Shown here: piece by piece, positions 54,763 through 64,000 of the stretch | Numbering within the stretch: position 1 is the stretch's first letter | Layout: each line of letters starts with the position of its first letter | DNA from: CAWGET01 sp963821715 | GTDB lineage: Bacteria; Bacteroidota; Ignavibacteria; Ignavibacteriales; Melioribacteraceae | Direction: 5' to 3' | DNA length: 64,000 nucleotides | NCBI GenBank assembly: GCA_963821715.1 | Contig: CAWGET010000004.1 | Coordinates: 186,001-250,000 of the forward strand | Made by a program: the position numbers and the translations under genes | The notes under the pieces: model-generated | What the model was told of the DNA's origin: nothing | Seen by the model: the letters and a program-made list of their open reading frames with translations, nothing else | Databases searched by the model: none

Positions 54763-57123
54763 TCATTTCAGCAGCATCATCTTTTCAGAAAGAACTGCGG
54801 ATCCGGATGTTAACTTATAAACATACATTCCGCTCGAAAGTCCTTCAGCGTTGAATTCGAATTTGTATCTTCCCGCCGAAAGGTCTTCTTCCACTAAGAT
54901 CGCTACTTCATTTCCCAAAATATCATATATCTTTAGGGAAGTAAATCCGCTCGCCGGAATCGAAAATTCTATTGTAGTGCTCGGATTAAACGGATTCGGA
55001 TAATTTTGCCGCAACATATATTCAGTCGGTATTTGATCTTTATCCTCTACCGAAACAGCTTCTTCGGTTTTGAATTTGGCGAGCTCGGAGAAAGTTCCGA
55101 ATCCGTATTCATTTCCGGCGCTTACTTTCCAGGAATAATAGCTGTCGTAATCCATCTTAACTCCTGAAAGCAGAGTATCGGCAACTACAACAGTGTCGAT
55201 GAATAGATTCGAACCCGCGTCTGAAAGTCCTTTGAAAATCTGAATTCTGTATTTATCTGCTTTGTCCGTCGCCTTCCATATAAAATCAGCGTCCGTAAGC
55301 ACATTGGTGGTGGCATGAGCCGGAGTTACCACAATCGGAGTAACAGGAAATCCCGTTACAAAAGAATTAGCCGCTGAAAACTCGCTTTCGCCAGCGGCAT
55401 TAAGCGCGCTTACTCTCCAGTAATAAGTTTTCTGACCTTCAAGTCCGTCTACAATTTTTGTGGTATCAATTAGATTTGTTTCATCGTAAATAATACTAGA
55501 AAAATTTTCGTCATCAGAAACTTGCAGCCTGTTAAAATCGGAATGCGGCGTTAAAGTCCATACAAGCAGAGTAGAATCTATCTGATCAGTCGCTCCGTCT
55601 TCCGGCAAAACTAAAAGCGGTTTTTCAGGGATGACGATCTCGACTTCCAGAACCTGAGGAATATCGCTTTCATTAAAATTCCTGTCGAACGCAGTAACAA
55701 CGAAATACATTTTACCTTCCGAGAACTGATCCCGCATTACTTTTAGATTTTTCATCGGCTGAACTTCAAGAATATTTTTTGGATCCTGCAGGTCAGATTC
55801 CAGAACGCCGGACTGATTAAACTTGTAGATTCCATACATAAATGCCGAGTCACCGTCCGAAGCTAAATCAGGCGCGTCCCAAACTAGAACATCTCCCCTG
55901 CTTCCGGCGATGTTTTCATATCTTAGATTTTTAGGAGCATTAGGATTAACCTGATCTTTCCAGTTCATAACGGGAGGAACAGCCGGATATTTATAAAAAT
56001 CATCCTTAAGAAAATCCGCAAAACCCAACGCGTTATCCAAAACAAGGTAACCGCGGAAGATCACATTTCCCATTGCGTTTTCGTTTTGTCTTGTAAATTC
56101 ATATTGCGCAGGTAATTCATTCTCGCTATAGGATCTGTCAGTTCCAACAATATTTCCCGGATAAAAATGGCGGTTATTAGCTGCTACGGAATCTCCCCAC
56201 CAGGGAAGAAGTTTTTTGTAATCTTGTCCTCCGCCGATCTTCCAGTAAAGCTGCGGAGTCAGGTAGTCTATTGATCCATCATTTAACCAAGCCATCGGAT
56301 CGGCGTAAAGCACATCATAGGCGTCAAGCCCGTAAGTTCCTGCCGGAATGCCGCTCTTCCAAATACCGAAAGGGCTTATACCGAATTTAACGTGCGGCTT
56401 AACAACATTGATGCTATCCATTATTTGTTTCATAAGAAGATTAACGTTATCGCGGCGCCAATCTGCTACATCAGTAAATCCGCGGTTGTACTCGGCAAAA
56501 GTCGCGGCGTCTTCGTCGGCTGTTCCCGAATATGGATAGAAATAATCGTCAAAATGAATTCCGTCCACATTGTAGCGTTTAACAATGTCCATAACAACTT
56601 TAGTGTTGAAATCCCGAACATCCGGAATACCAGGATCAAGTATTTTCAAACTACCAAACTGTAAAACCCATTCTGGATGCTGTTTTGTAACGTGCTTCTC
56701 AGAAATTGGATAACTTCCGGCGCTCCTCACTGCCCGGTAAGGATTTAACCAAGCGTGAAGTTCCATCCCACGTTTATGAGCTTCTTCAATCGCAAATGTC
56801 AACGGATCGTAATAAGGAGAAGGCGCTTTCCCCTGCTCGCCGGTTAACCAGTAAGACCAAGGTTCGTAAGGTGATTCATAAAGGGCGTCGCATTCCGGCC
56901 GCACCTGGAACAACACTGCATTAAAATTATCTTTTTCAAATTCGTCAAGCAGCCTTATTAATTGCGCTTTCTGGGCTTCCACCGAAAGCGCGGGACTTGT
57001 AGGCCAATCTAAGTTTACAACCGACGCGACCCAAACTCCGCGGAATTCTCTTTTGGGAGAGCTCTGAGCAAATAAACTTATAGCAAAAAGGCATAGCAAT
57101 ATTGGTATCAATAATTTTTTCAT
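54763..57123 (-). CDS. GHL10-type glycoside hydrolase-like protein with FnIII modules and T9SS sorting domain
   Basis: A signal peptide (LLIPILLCLFAISLFAQ) precedes a (beta/alpha)8 domain of about 400 residues of the GHL10/DUF187 (YngK/DigH) family: EFRGVWVASVVNLDWPTSP, FNAVLFQVRPECDALYES, ELHAWLNPYRA, VDGIHFDDYFYPY and YLTPQLYWKIGG. DigH-type members act on denuded peptidoglycan glycan strands; other members may act on other glycans. Three FnIII-like modules follow (QVLEVEIVIPEKPLLVLPED, SDFNRLQVSDDENFS, YYWRVSALNAAGESEF). A type A sorting domain closes it (LRQNYPNPFNPSTTIEFSI, SGMYVYKLTSGSAVLSEKMM). The enzyme should be anchored outside the cell. Confidence 0.86.
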   Translation of the reverse strand: MKKLLIPILLCLFAISLFAQSSPKREFRGVWVASVVNLDWPTSPALSVEAQKAQLIRLLDEFEKDNFNAVLFQVRPECDALYESPYEPWSYWLTGEQGKAPSPYYDPLTFAIEEAHKRGMELHAWLNPYRAVRSAGSYPISEKHVTKQHPEWVLQFGSLKILDPGIPDVRDFNTKVVMDIVKRYNVDGIHFDDYFYPYSGTADEDAATFAEYNRGFTDVADWRRDNVNLLMKQIMDSINVVKPHVKFGISPFGIWKSGIPAGTYGLDAYDVLYADPMAWLNDGSIDYLTPQLYWKIGGGQDYKKLLPWWGDSVAANNRHFYPGNIVGTDRSYSENELPAQYEFTRQNENAMGNVIFRGYLVLDNALGFADFLKDDFYKYPAVPPVMNWKDQVNPNAPKNLRYENIAGSRGDVLVWDAPDLASDGDSAFMYGIYKFNQSGVLESDLQDPKNILEVQPMKNLKVMRDQFSEGKMYFVVTAFDRNFNESDIPQVLEVEIVIPEKPLLVLPEDGATDQIDSTLLVWTLTPHSDFNRLQVSDDENFSSIIYDETNLIDTTKIVDGLEGQKTYYWRVSALNAAGESEFSAANSFVTGFPVTPIVVTPAHATTNVLTDADFIWKATDKADKYRIQIFKGLSDAGSNLFIDTVVVADTLLSGVKMDYDSYYSWKVSAGNEYGFGTFSELAKFKTEEAVSVEDKDQIPTEYMLRQNYPNPFNPSTTIEFSIPASGFTSLKIYDILGNEVAILVEEDLSAGRYKFEFNAEGLSSGMYVYKLTSGSAVLSEKMMLLK

Positions 57124-57539
57124 TTAATTTCCTGAATTATGTTTTTGATTTTACAATCGCTTATTAAGATGATGCGGTAAAGAGCGGTATTATAATTAAA
57201 CACTAACTTATCTGAAATCGGCTGAAAAATCAACGTCATAATTATAGCAAAAACTTCAGATCTCAAAAAAATTTCCCGCAGATTTAGAAGTTATATCTAG
57301 ACGACAATTTTGTAAGTTTAATTGCAATTCCGTGATTCAATTTCATTTATTTTTCGATTCTTCTGTTCCTTCCTCTGTTTAATTTCTTTGTTTTTCAATT
57401 CCTTTTTGTAATTCTTTTGTCCTATTCTTTTTTTTGCCAAAAGCATTCCTTCGGGACAATATTTTTTTCAATTTGATAGCCTGTTTATATTTTGGTATAT
57501 TTTGTAGTTACGATAAAATAGGAGACGAAAAGAAAAATT
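57124..57539. other. divergent intergenic region with low-complexity AATTC-type repeats
   Basis: No gene is seen. 57330-57440 holds degenerate TTCAATTTC/TTTAATTTCTTTG repeats like those ending the composite repeats at 40.9 and 45.2 kb. Upstream of lon, TTTG at 57472 and TATATTTTG at 57496-57504 recall the -33/-7 promoter pattern of the phylum but do not match it exactly. Confidence 0.4.
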
Positions 57540-59957
57540 ATGGCTAAACCTGTTATTAATCCATCGGTTGATGTTTCGGTAGTTGAGGATATTCCCAAAA
57601 TACTTCCTGTATTACCTTTACGCGACAATGTGATTTTCCCCTACATGATATTCCCCGTGCTGGTCGGAAGAGAACAATCTATCCGGGCAGCGAATTATTC
57701 TTTAGAAACTTCCAAGTATTTATTTCTTTCGGCGCAGAAAAAATCGAATATCGAAAATCCTGAAAAAGAAGATGTTTACCTCGAAGGAACAATCGCCAAA
57801 ATAATACAGATACTAAAACTGCCTAATGGTTTGATGAAAATTCTTGTGGATGGTATTATCCAGGGAAAGATTGAGAAATTTACGGATAACGAAGATTTTT
57901 TTGAAGCGGAAATAAAAATTGTTATGCCGGACGCAGAGGAACCGCGTGAGATGAGTGCGCTGATACGGCAGATGAGCTCTTTATTTAAAGAATATGTCAA
58001 GATCAATAGGAATATTCCGGCTGAAGCGACGGGAGCGTATGATAATATCGACGAACCGGACAGAAAACTTTTCTATGTAGCCGCGAATATAAACCAGGGA
58101 ATTGACATTAAACAGAAAATCCTCAAAAAGTTTTCTCTCAAAGATCAAATTTATGAAGTTGTAAAAATCCTCAATTCGGAAATCGATATTTTGAAAATCG
58201 AAAAAGATATTGAGAATAAAGTGCAGGATAATATAGCCAAGACTCAAAGGAAATTTATTATCCAGGAACAGATAAAAATTCTTCAAGATGAATTGGGAGA
58301 GGAAGATGACGGTTCATCAGATTTTGCCAAAATAAAAGATAAAATTAAAAAAGCGAAGATGCCTAAACCGGTTGAAACAAAAGCGCTTGAAGAATTTAAT
58401 AAGTTAAGAAAAACTCCTTCAAGTTCACCGGAATCAACAGTTATAAGAAATTATCTTGATTGGATGGTGGAAGTACCCTGGTTCAAAAAAACAAAAGATA
58501 ACCTTGATATCAAAAATGTGCGCACCATACTTGACGAAGATCATTACGGACTTGAAAAACCGAAGGAAAGAATTGTTGAACATATTGCCGTTTTGAATTT
58601 AGTTAAACAGATGCGCGGACAAATTCTTTGTTTTGTAGGACCTCCGGGAGTAGGAAAAACTTCCCTCGGTAAATCGATAGCGCGCGCGCTTAATAGAAAA
58701 TTTGTGCGTATAAGTCTGGGCGGAGTGAGAGATGAAGCCGAAATTCGGGGTCATCGTAGAACATACATCGGTTCGATGCCCGGAAAAATAATTCAATCGA
58801 TGCGGAAAGCAGGCACGGTTAATCCTGTAATGCTTCTGGATGAAATTGACAAAATGAGTATGGACTTCCGCGGCGATCCATCTTCGGCAATGCTTGAAGT
58901 TCTGGACCCGGAACAGAATCATACTTTTAACGATCATTATCTCGACACAGACTATGATCTATCGCAGGTAATGTTCATCACTACGGCAAACGTGCGCTAT
59001 AATATTCCGCTCCCTTTACAGGATAGAATGGAAATAATTGAGCTTCCGGGTTATCTTGAGTTCGAAAAAATTGAGATCGCCAAAAGGCATATAATTCCGA
59101 AGCAGTTAAAGCAGCACGGTCTCGATAAACACAATGTAAAAAGCGGCGATTCTTCGATCAAAAAAATAATTACGGAATACACGCGCGAAGCCGGAGTAAG
59201 AAATCTTGAGCGAGAAATCGCTTCGGTATGCAGAAAAACCGCCAGGGAAATTGTGCTCAATCAATCAGGCAACGGCAAACCGAGAACGAAGAAAAAATCT
59301 TTTACAATAGACGAAAAAACGATCGAAGAATTTCTCGGAGTTCCGAAATACCATTATCAGAAAAAAGAAGAACGGGCGCAGGTTGGAAGCATAACCGGTT
59401 TAGCCTGGACAAGCGTGGGCGGAGATATTCTTCACGTCGACGCTACAATTATGAGCGGATCGGAAAAACTTACGCTAACCGGACAGCTCGGCAACGTAAT
59501 GAAAGAATCGGCGCAGGCTTCATTAAGCTACATCCGTTCCAACGCGAAAGAATTCGGTCTCGAACCGAATTTCCAGAAGGGAAAGGAAATTCATATTCAT
59601 TTACCTGAAGGGGCGATTCCGAAAGACGGGCCTTCGGCAGGGTTAACGCTTACAATGGCTATGTTTTCAGCTGTCAGCGGAAAAGCACCGCGCGAAGATA
59701 TTGCGATGACCGGAGAAATTACATTGCGCGGAAAAGTTCTGGCTATCGGCGGATTAAACGAAAAACTCCTCGCGGCTAAAAGAAGCGGAATAAAAACCGT
59801 CCTAATTCCAAAAGAAAATGAAAAAGACCTGGTTGAGATTAAAGCCGCGGTAAAAGAGGATCTCGAGATTATCCCTGTATCAACTATTAAAGAAGCGCTT
59901 AAATTGGTCTTCCCTAATTTAACTCCGACCAAAGCAAGATCGCGAAAGAAAAAATAA
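57540..59957 (+). CDS. lon: ATP-dependent protease Lon (LonA)
   Basis: The 805-residue protein has the usual order: N-terminal substrate domain (VLPLRDNVIFPYMIFPVLVG), coiled middle part, AAA+ module with Walker A GPPGVGKTS near residue 366 and Walker B VMLLDEIDKMS, and the C-terminal peptidase domain. There the catalytic Ser lies in PKDGPSAGLTL (near 698) and the Lys in NEKLLAAKRSG (near 742). Lon degrades damaged and regulatory proteins in the cytoplasm. It is the first gene of a three-gene run; its TAA shares a base with the ATG of the next gene. Length and motifs are all normal. Confidence 0.97.
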   Translation: MAKPVINPSVDVSVVEDIPKILPVLPLRDNVIFPYMIFPVLVGREQSIRAANYSLETSKYLFLSAQKKSNIENPEKEDVYLEGTIAKIIQILKLPNGLMKILVDGIIQGKIEKFTDNEDFFEAEIKIVMPDAEEPREMSALIRQMSSLFKEYVKINRNIPAEATGAYDNIDEPDRKLFYVAANINQGIDIKQKILKKFSLKDQIYEVVKILNSEIDILKIEKDIENKVQDNIAKTQRKFIIQEQIKILQDELGEEDDGSSDFAKIKDKIKKAKMPKPVETKALEEFNKLRKTPSSSPESTVIRNYLDWMVEVPWFKKTKDNLDIKNVRTILDEDHYGLEKPKERIVEHIAVLNLVKQMRGQILCFVGPPGVGKTSLGKSIARALNRKFVRISLGGVRDEAEIRGHRRTYIGSMPGKIIQSMRKAGTVNPVMLLDEIDKMSMDFRGDPSSAMLEVLDPEQNHTFNDHYLDTDYDLSQVMFITTANVRYNIPLPLQDRMEIIELPGYLEFEKIEIAKRHIIPKQLKQHGLDKHNVKSGDSSIKKIITEYTREAGVRNLEREIASVCRKTAREIVLNQSGNGKPRTKKKSFTIDEKTIEEFLGVPKYHYQKKEERAQVGSITGLAWTSVGGDILHVDATIMSGSEKLTLTGQLGNVMKESAQASLSYIRSNAKEFGLEPNFQKGKEIHIHLPEGAIPKDGPSAGLTLTMAMFSAVSGKAPREDIAMTGEITLRGKVLAIGGLNEKLLAAKRSGIKTVLIPKENEKDLVEIKAAVKEDLEIIPVSTIKEALKLVFPNLTPTKARSRKKK

Positions 59958-60463
59958 TGGCGGAAAATATTTCAATTGATAAATCGCTTAATGATGCGCA
60001 GATCTATGAAACGTTGATACCTCAAATTAAAGCGCTGCTTAATCCGGATGAACCAATTATTTCAAATCTGGCTAATGTATCGGCGGCTTTAAAATCCGGT
60101 TTCGATAAGATCAGTTGGGTCGGCTTTTATCTTAAAAAAGATGATGAACTTTTTTTAGGGCCATTCCAAGGAAATGTCGCCTGCACAATAATTAAGCTGG
60201 GCGAAGGTGTCTGCGGAACTGCCGCGCAGCTTAAGAGAACCGTTATTGTTGAAGACGTCGATCAATTTCCGGGACATATTGCCTGCGACTCCGGCAGCCG
60301 CTCCGAAATCGTGGCGCCGATTTTCAATTTCAAAAATCTTTACGGTGTTTTGGATCTTGACAGTTATCAATATTCGGCTTTCAACGATACCGACAAAAAA
60401 TATTTAGAATTAATTTGCGGAATAATTTCGCAAAAAATTGATTTAACAAAATTTCAAATTTAA
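59957..60463 (+). CDS. msrC: free methionine-(R)-sulfoxide reductase (GAF-type)
   Basis: This 168-residue GAF-domain protein carries the three cysteines of the fRMsr family: C76 in GPFQGNVACTIIKLGEG, C86 in GVCGTAAQLKRT, and C110 in FPGHIACDSGSRSEIVAPIF. The enzyme reduces free methionine-R-sulfoxide with thioredoxin as donor. It starts inside the lon stop codon and ends 7 bases before dnaX, so it is cotranscribed with protein quality-control and replication genes. All motifs are intact. Confidence 0.9.
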   Translation: MAENISIDKSLNDAQIYETLIPQIKALLNPDEPIISNLANVSAALKSGFDKISWVGFYLKKDDELFLGPFQGNVACTIIKLGEGVCGTAAQLKRTVIVEDVDQFPGHIACDSGSRSEIVAPIFNFKNLYGVLDLDSYQYSAFNDTDKKYLELICGIISQKIDLTKFQI

Positions 60464-60470
60464 TTTTTAT

Positions 60471-62105
60471 ATGAGCTACTTAGTTACAGCAAGAAAATGG
60501 CGTCCGCAAACTTTTGAAGAAGTAATCGGGCAGGAACACATTACTACAACTTTAAAAAATGCGCTAACCAACGATAGAATTGCACACGCGTTTTTGTTTG
60601 CCGGACCACGCGGCGTTGGGAAAACAACTACCGCAAGAATTTTGGCAAAACGCCTGAACTGTTTAAACCCGAAAGGCGGCGAGCCTTGCAACGAATGCGA
60701 AATGTGTAAAACATTTTTATCATCGCAATCATTGGATATAATAGAGATTGATGGCGCATCCAACCGGCGCATTGAAGAGATACGGACTTTACGCGAATCG
60801 GTAAAATACGCGCCCACAAAGGGTTCGCACAAAATCTACATCATCGATGAAGTTCATATGTTAACAACCGAATCTTTCAATGCGCTCTTAAAAACTTTAG
60901 AAGAACCGCCGGAACATACTATTTTTATTTTCGCTACAACCGACGTTCATAAAGTTCCGCTGACGATAATTTCCCGCTGCCAGAGATTTGATTTTAGAAG
61001 AATTGACTTGAACAGCATCAAATCGCTTCTTGCTAAAATTGCCGAATCGGAAAAGATCTCAATCGACGATAAAGCTCTTACTCTTATTGCCAAAAAAGCC
61101 GACGGCGCATTGCGCGACGCTCAAAGTCTGTTAGATCAGGTTATCTCGTTCAGCGGAAATGAGATCAGCTCGGAAACGCTAAGTCAAATGCTTAATTTAA
61201 TAGATGAGGAAATTTATTTCGAAATCTCGGACGCTATTCTTCAAAAAAAATTCTTAGCAGCATTTGAAGTATCGAACAAACTTTACGAAAACGGATGGAA
61301 TTTTATCGATTTTGTTTCCGGGTTAATTGAACATTTTCGGAATATTATGACGGTTGTGATAACGAAAAATACCGACCTTATTGAAACTGCCGAAGTTTAC
61401 CGTGATAAATATTTGGGATATAAAAATAAATTTTCGGAAGGCGATCTTCTTCGCGTATTGGCTTTCCTCAACAAAACTCAATATGAAATTAAATCTGCGC
61501 AAAACCAGAAACTCAATTTGGAAATAGCGCTAACTCATTTAATCGGATTGGAAAAATCGGAAACCATCTCTAATTTGTTGAAGAAAATCGATTCCGGAGA
61601 AATGCCAAAAACAAAATTGATTGATACGGAAATTCCGAAAGAAGAAAGGGCTGAAAAAAAAAAGCCGGTTCGTAAAGTAGAAACCGCGCATCAGGAAAAA
61701 GCTCCGGTTAAAGAAAAAATAAATTCTAGCGAAACTATAAGCTTTGAGTTAATTAACGAAAGATGGAATTCATTTGTAGAAAAGGTTTCGAAAGATAAAT
61801 TTATGATGGGCGGATTAATAAAGGCGGCGCGCCCAAAAAATTTAGCCGGCATAAAACTGAATATCGTAGTAACTCATAAAGATGATATTGCGATTTTCGA
61901 AGCCGAAAGATTATATTTCTTGAAAGCTACTGAGGAAATCTTCGGGACAAAATTGGAATTAAATTTTTTATTCGAAGATATGCCGGCGGATCAAATTAAG
62001 CCTGATGCAGCTAAATTAAACACGTCCGTATCGTCGGAATCTGAAGAAGATTCTCCTTTGATTAAATCCTTAAAAGAAAATTTGGGCGCGGTTGAAATAA
62101 AATAA
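60471..62105 (+). CDS. dnaX: DNA polymerase III subunit gamma/tau
   Basis: The 544-residue clamp-loader ATPase begins YLVTARKWRPQTFEEVIGQE. It has Walker A GPRGVGKT (45-52), the zinc cysteines C64, C73, C76 and C79, IYIIDEVHMLTTESFNALLK (Walker B) and IISRCQRFDFRRI (SRC motif). Domain III runs to about residue 360; a lysine-rich linker (AEKKKPVRKVETAHQEK) and a C-terminal tau-like region follow. It loads the sliding clamp at the replication fork. It is the last gene of the lon operon. I see no clear frameshift site for making a separate gamma form. Confidence 0.95.
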   Translation: MSYLVTARKWRPQTFEEVIGQEHITTTLKNALTNDRIAHAFLFAGPRGVGKTTTARILAKRLNCLNPKGGEPCNECEMCKTFLSSQSLDIIEIDGASNRRIEEIRTLRESVKYAPTKGSHKIYIIDEVHMLTTESFNALLKTLEEPPEHTIFIFATTDVHKVPLTIISRCQRFDFRRIDLNSIKSLLAKIAESEKISIDDKALTLIAKKADGALRDAQSLLDQVISFSGNEISSETLSQMLNLIDEEIYFEISDAILQKKFLAAFEVSNKLYENGWNFIDFVSGLIEHFRNIMTVVITKNTDLIETAEVYRDKYLGYKNKFSEGDLLRVLAFLNKTQYEIKSAQNQKLNLEIALTHLIGLEKSETISNLLKKIDSGEMPKTKLIDTEIPKEERAEKKKPVRKVETAHQEKAPVKEKINSSETISFELINERWNSFVEKVSKDKFMMGGLIKAARPKNLAGIKLNIVVTHKDDIAIFEAERLYFLKATEEIFGTKLELNFLFEDMPADQIKPDAAKLNTSVSSESEEDSPLIKSLKENLGAVEIK

Positions 62106-62196
62106 CGTGGCGAAAAATCTCCTAACATTCCGAATTTTGTAAAATATATTTAATTAAGGAGACCGGAACATGCCCGGCCTCAGAATTTATTTCAAC

Positions 62197-63348
62197 TTAA
62201 TTTTTTAACCGTTCATAATTCTGTTTAAATGTTTGGGTAAGCGGATGACCTGTATTTTGAGCTGTCTCATACGCCTTCTTATAATTTTCCAAAGCCGCTT
62301 CTTTCTTTTCCATTCTTTCATAAGCTTCGCCAAGACTATCGTAAACGTTTGCCGAACCGGGATACAATTCCACATTTTTCTTAAATCTTTCGATAGCCAA
62401 ATCATATTCGTTTTGATTTAATGCGCGGTAACCAAGAATATTCAAAGTCGTCTCCGGAATTTTCACATCGTATCCATATCGGGCGGAAATGCCTGCGTAA
62501 TGATCCATAATTTCGGACATAGAAGCCTCAGCCATATCTGCCGAAAGCGGCCAGTCTATATACAAACTTTCCAGTCCGTCGTAAATTGATTTATGCGTGG
62601 TCGTCATATGAGTATCGTTTTCGTACTTTTTGTAATCCCAAATAAATTCATCCGATTCATTCGAACTTAAAATTTCCTGCATCTGATTTATAGAGGGCAT
62701 ATAATCCGGTTCATCGCCTATTGAAAAATAGATAAATGTACTTTTCATATCGGCTGATGCAAACTTATCCTTATAAAGATTCACGACGTAATCATCATCA
62801 TATAATAAATGCGGACTTGCAGCTATGTATGCTTTGAACATTTGCGGATATTCGAGCATCGAATAAAATGTGTACATCCCACCCAAAGAATGTCCGAACA
62901 AAATATTGTAATCTTCGGTCCGGTAATTTTCATCCATGTATGTCATCAATTCATCTTTAATAAACTCTGTAAATTTTTCGGCTCCGCCGGAAGTCGGTCG
63001 GGCCTCTACTTTAGTCGGAGTAAAATCTCGCGTTCTATCAACATTTTCGATAGCAACCACAATTATCTGCGGTATCAATCCAAAACGCGCGAGGAAATAT
63101 GCAACTCCGGCACCATGCACAAAATGATTTTCCCCGTCTAGTAAATATAAAACCGGGAATTTCGATTGCGTCATTCCATATCCTTCCGGCAAATAAATAT
63201 CAACAATGCGGTCTTCGTTCAATACTTCCGAGTGTAGAGTAATTTTTTGTCCGAGGACAATGTCTTCTGTGGATTTTTGGGCGTTAATATTCAAACTTGA
63301 AACGATAAAAATAATTGCAGCTAAATAAAGAATAAATTTCTTACTCAT
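62197..63348 (-). CDS. secreted esterase (Esterase_D/Fes-like alpha/beta hydrolase) with TPR repeats
   Basis: The start at 63348 is chosen because GGAG stands five bases upstream and MSKKFILYLAAIIFIVSSLN forms a signal peptide; the longer frame to 63423 lacks both. The catalytic domain of about 270 residues has FPVLYLLDGENHFVHGA, the nucleophile elbow FGHSLGGMYTFYS and a C-terminal His in NDTHMTTTHKS. It is of the PF00756 type (enterochelin-esterase/feruloyl-esterase-like). Residues after about 300 form TPR-like helices (YDLAIERFKKNVELYPGSA, ANVYDSLGEAYERMEKKEAA). The substrate is not known. The gene stands alone between dnaX and frr. Confidence 0.85.
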   Translation of the reverse strand: MSKKFILYLAAIIFIVSSLNINAQKSTEDIVLGQKITLHSEVLNEDRIVDIYLPEGYGMTQSKFPVLYLLDGENHFVHGAGVAYFLARFGLIPQIIVVAIENVDRTRDFTPTKVEARPTSGGAEKFTEFIKDELMTYMDENYRTEDYNILFGHSLGGMYTFYSMLEYPQMFKAYIAASPHLLYDDDYVVNLYKDKFASADMKSTFIYFSIGDEPDYMPSINQMQEILSSNESDEFIWDYKKYENDTHMTTTHKSIYDGLESLYIDWPLSADMAEASMSEIMDHYAGISARYGYDVKIPETTLNILGYRALNQNEYDLAIERFKKNVELYPGSANVYDSLGEAYERMEKKEAALENYKKAYETAQNTGHPLTQTFKQNYERLKN

Positions 63349-63456
63349 CTTTTCTCCAAAATTATTGATAAATTTTAGACGCGTACAGTGGTAAAAAGTT
63401 TGGGAGGTAGAGTTTTTCGTCAATCAAATCGGATTAAAATAATTTCGCTCTGTCAA

Positions 63457-63488
63457 TAAAAAAAAAGGACGAATTAACTCCGTCCTTT
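63457..63488 (-). terminator. rho-independent terminator of frr
   Basis: On the minus strand AAAGGACG and CGTCCTTT enclose a nine-base loop and are followed by a T-run. It lies 28 bases after the frr stop. Confidence 0.88.
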
Positions 63489-63515
63489 AGCATTTAAATT
63501 ATTTGAGGTACTAAA

Positions 63516-64000
63516 TTAAACTTCCATAATTTCGACTTCTTTATGCTCAATAATTTCGTCAATTTTTTTTATATGATTATCGGTTAACTCCTGCACTTCA
63601 TTTTCGGCATCGTGTCTTTGATCTTCCGATAACTCTTTTTCCTTTTCCTGCTTTTTAAGATGATCATTAGCGTCGCGCCTAACATTTCTTATTGCTACTT
63701 TTGCGTCTTCTCCAAATTTTTTAACTAACTTCACCATCTCTTTTCTTCTTTCTTCGGTTAACGGGGGAATCGGCAGCCTTATATTTGTTCCGTCGCTCGC
63801 AGGATTAAGTCCCAGGTCAGAAGTCATTATAGCTTTTTCGATAGTCGGAACCATCGATTTATCCCAAGGTGTTATCGAGAGAGTGTGAGCGTCTAAAACC
63901 GATACATTTGAAACCTGACTTAGCGGACTTTGCGATCCGTAATAGTCAACTCGTATCCCATCCAGCAAAGCAGTTGTAGCTTTTCCTGTTCTTACTTTCG
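63516..64000 (-). CDS. frr: ribosome recycling factor, 5' end outside the window
   Basis: About 161 residues of a protein normally near 185 long are present. The frame is open to the last base (KVRTGKATTALLDGIRVDYY), which is the conserved RTGRA-type block of RRF. Then follow YGSQSPLSQVSNVSVLDAHT, PWDKSMVPTIEKAIMTSDLG, and the three-helix end with RRDANDHLKKQEKEKELSED. RRF and EF-G split post-termination ribosomes. A strong terminator stands after it. Confidence 0.96.
   Translation of the reverse strand, partial: KVRTGKATTALLDGIRVDYYGSQSPLSQVSNVSVLDAHTLSITPWDKSMVPTIEKAIMTSDLGLNPASDGTNIRLPIPPLTEERRKEMVKLVKKFGEDAKVAIRNVRRDANDHLKKQEKEKELSEDQRHDAENEVQELTDNHIKKIDEIIEHKEVEIMEV

Noticed and set aside
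60471..62105. Programmed frameshift site in dnaX
   Set aside because: An A-run near 61657 could slip, but I cannot see a paired Shine-Dalgarno and hairpin, and many lineages lack the mechanism.
62158..62180. Terminator hairpin after dnaX
   Set aside because: GAGACCGG and CCCGGCCTC pair imperfectly and no T-run follows; not strong enough to list.

Overview
The window comes from an AT-rich bacterium of the Bacteroidota/Ignavibacteria side of the tree. Five secreted proteins (and two stray gene tails) end in the type IX secretion (T9SS) sorting domain with the NYPNPFNPST-type motif. There are also two TonB-dependent receptors with carboxypeptidase-like N-terminal domains and a PorV/PorQ-family barrel. 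The form of the sorting motif is the kind I associate with Ignavibacteria; this placement is inference. I saw no rRNA, tRNA or CRISPR array.

Layout. 1-12.2 kb (minus strand) is a surface-polysaccharide cluster: four glycosyltransferases (two broken, one frameshifted near its end), a NodB-like deacetylase, a CapA-like protein, an O-antigen ligase/polymerase, a UDP-glucuronate 4-epimerase and an asparagine-synthase-like protein. It is interrupted at 7.7-9.3 kb by a tandem duplication carrying two DUF559 nuclease genes between alternating inverted hairpin repeats. 12.6-16.2 kb (plus) holds a decayed beta-helix protein with a dockerin-like end and a short cohesin-like T9SS protein. 16.3-23.9 kb (minus) is a triplicated MBOAT O-acyltransferase plus SGNH-protein pair; the first pair is intact and the other two are broken. 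24-31.5 kb holds a deacetylase remnant, a methyltransferase and two very large T9SS proteins. 32.1-34.0 kb holds a transglutaminase-like protein and a KdsC-type phosphatase, both with frameshifts.

34.1-36.4 kb is an array of palindromes around an IS200-like HUH transposase gene, with three internally deleted copies of the same element. It is followed by a PIN toxin/Phd-like antitoxin pair in toxin-first order. 37.7-44.8 kb (plus) holds a TonB-dependent receptor, then an operon of a nucleotide pyrophosphatase-like enzyme and two M16 peptidases. 45.4-54.3 kb (minus) is a tight five-gene envelope operon: TonB receptor, FnIII-type secreted protein, PorV-like barrel, IPT/TIG lipoprotein propeller and T9SS propeller. 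54.8-57.1 kb is a GHL10 glycosidase with a T9SS domain. 57.5-62.1 kb (plus) is the housekeeping operon lon, a free-methionine-R-sulfoxide reductase gene and dnaX. An esterase-TPR protein and the 3' part of frr (minus) close the window.

The two most interesting structures are the palindrome arrays. In both, a small gene for a DNA-cutting enzyme (DUF559 nuclease; Y1 HUH transposase) sits between inverted copies of a short hairpin, and both arrays have expanded locally. The TnpA case resembles known REP/RAYT systems. The DUF559 case has the same architecture with an unrelated nuclease.

Caution: many genes, including some that should be functional (KdsC, second M16 peptidase, transglutaminase), carry one- or two-base frameshifts, several of them in homopolymers. 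Some apparent pseudogenes may therefore be assembly errors rather than decay.
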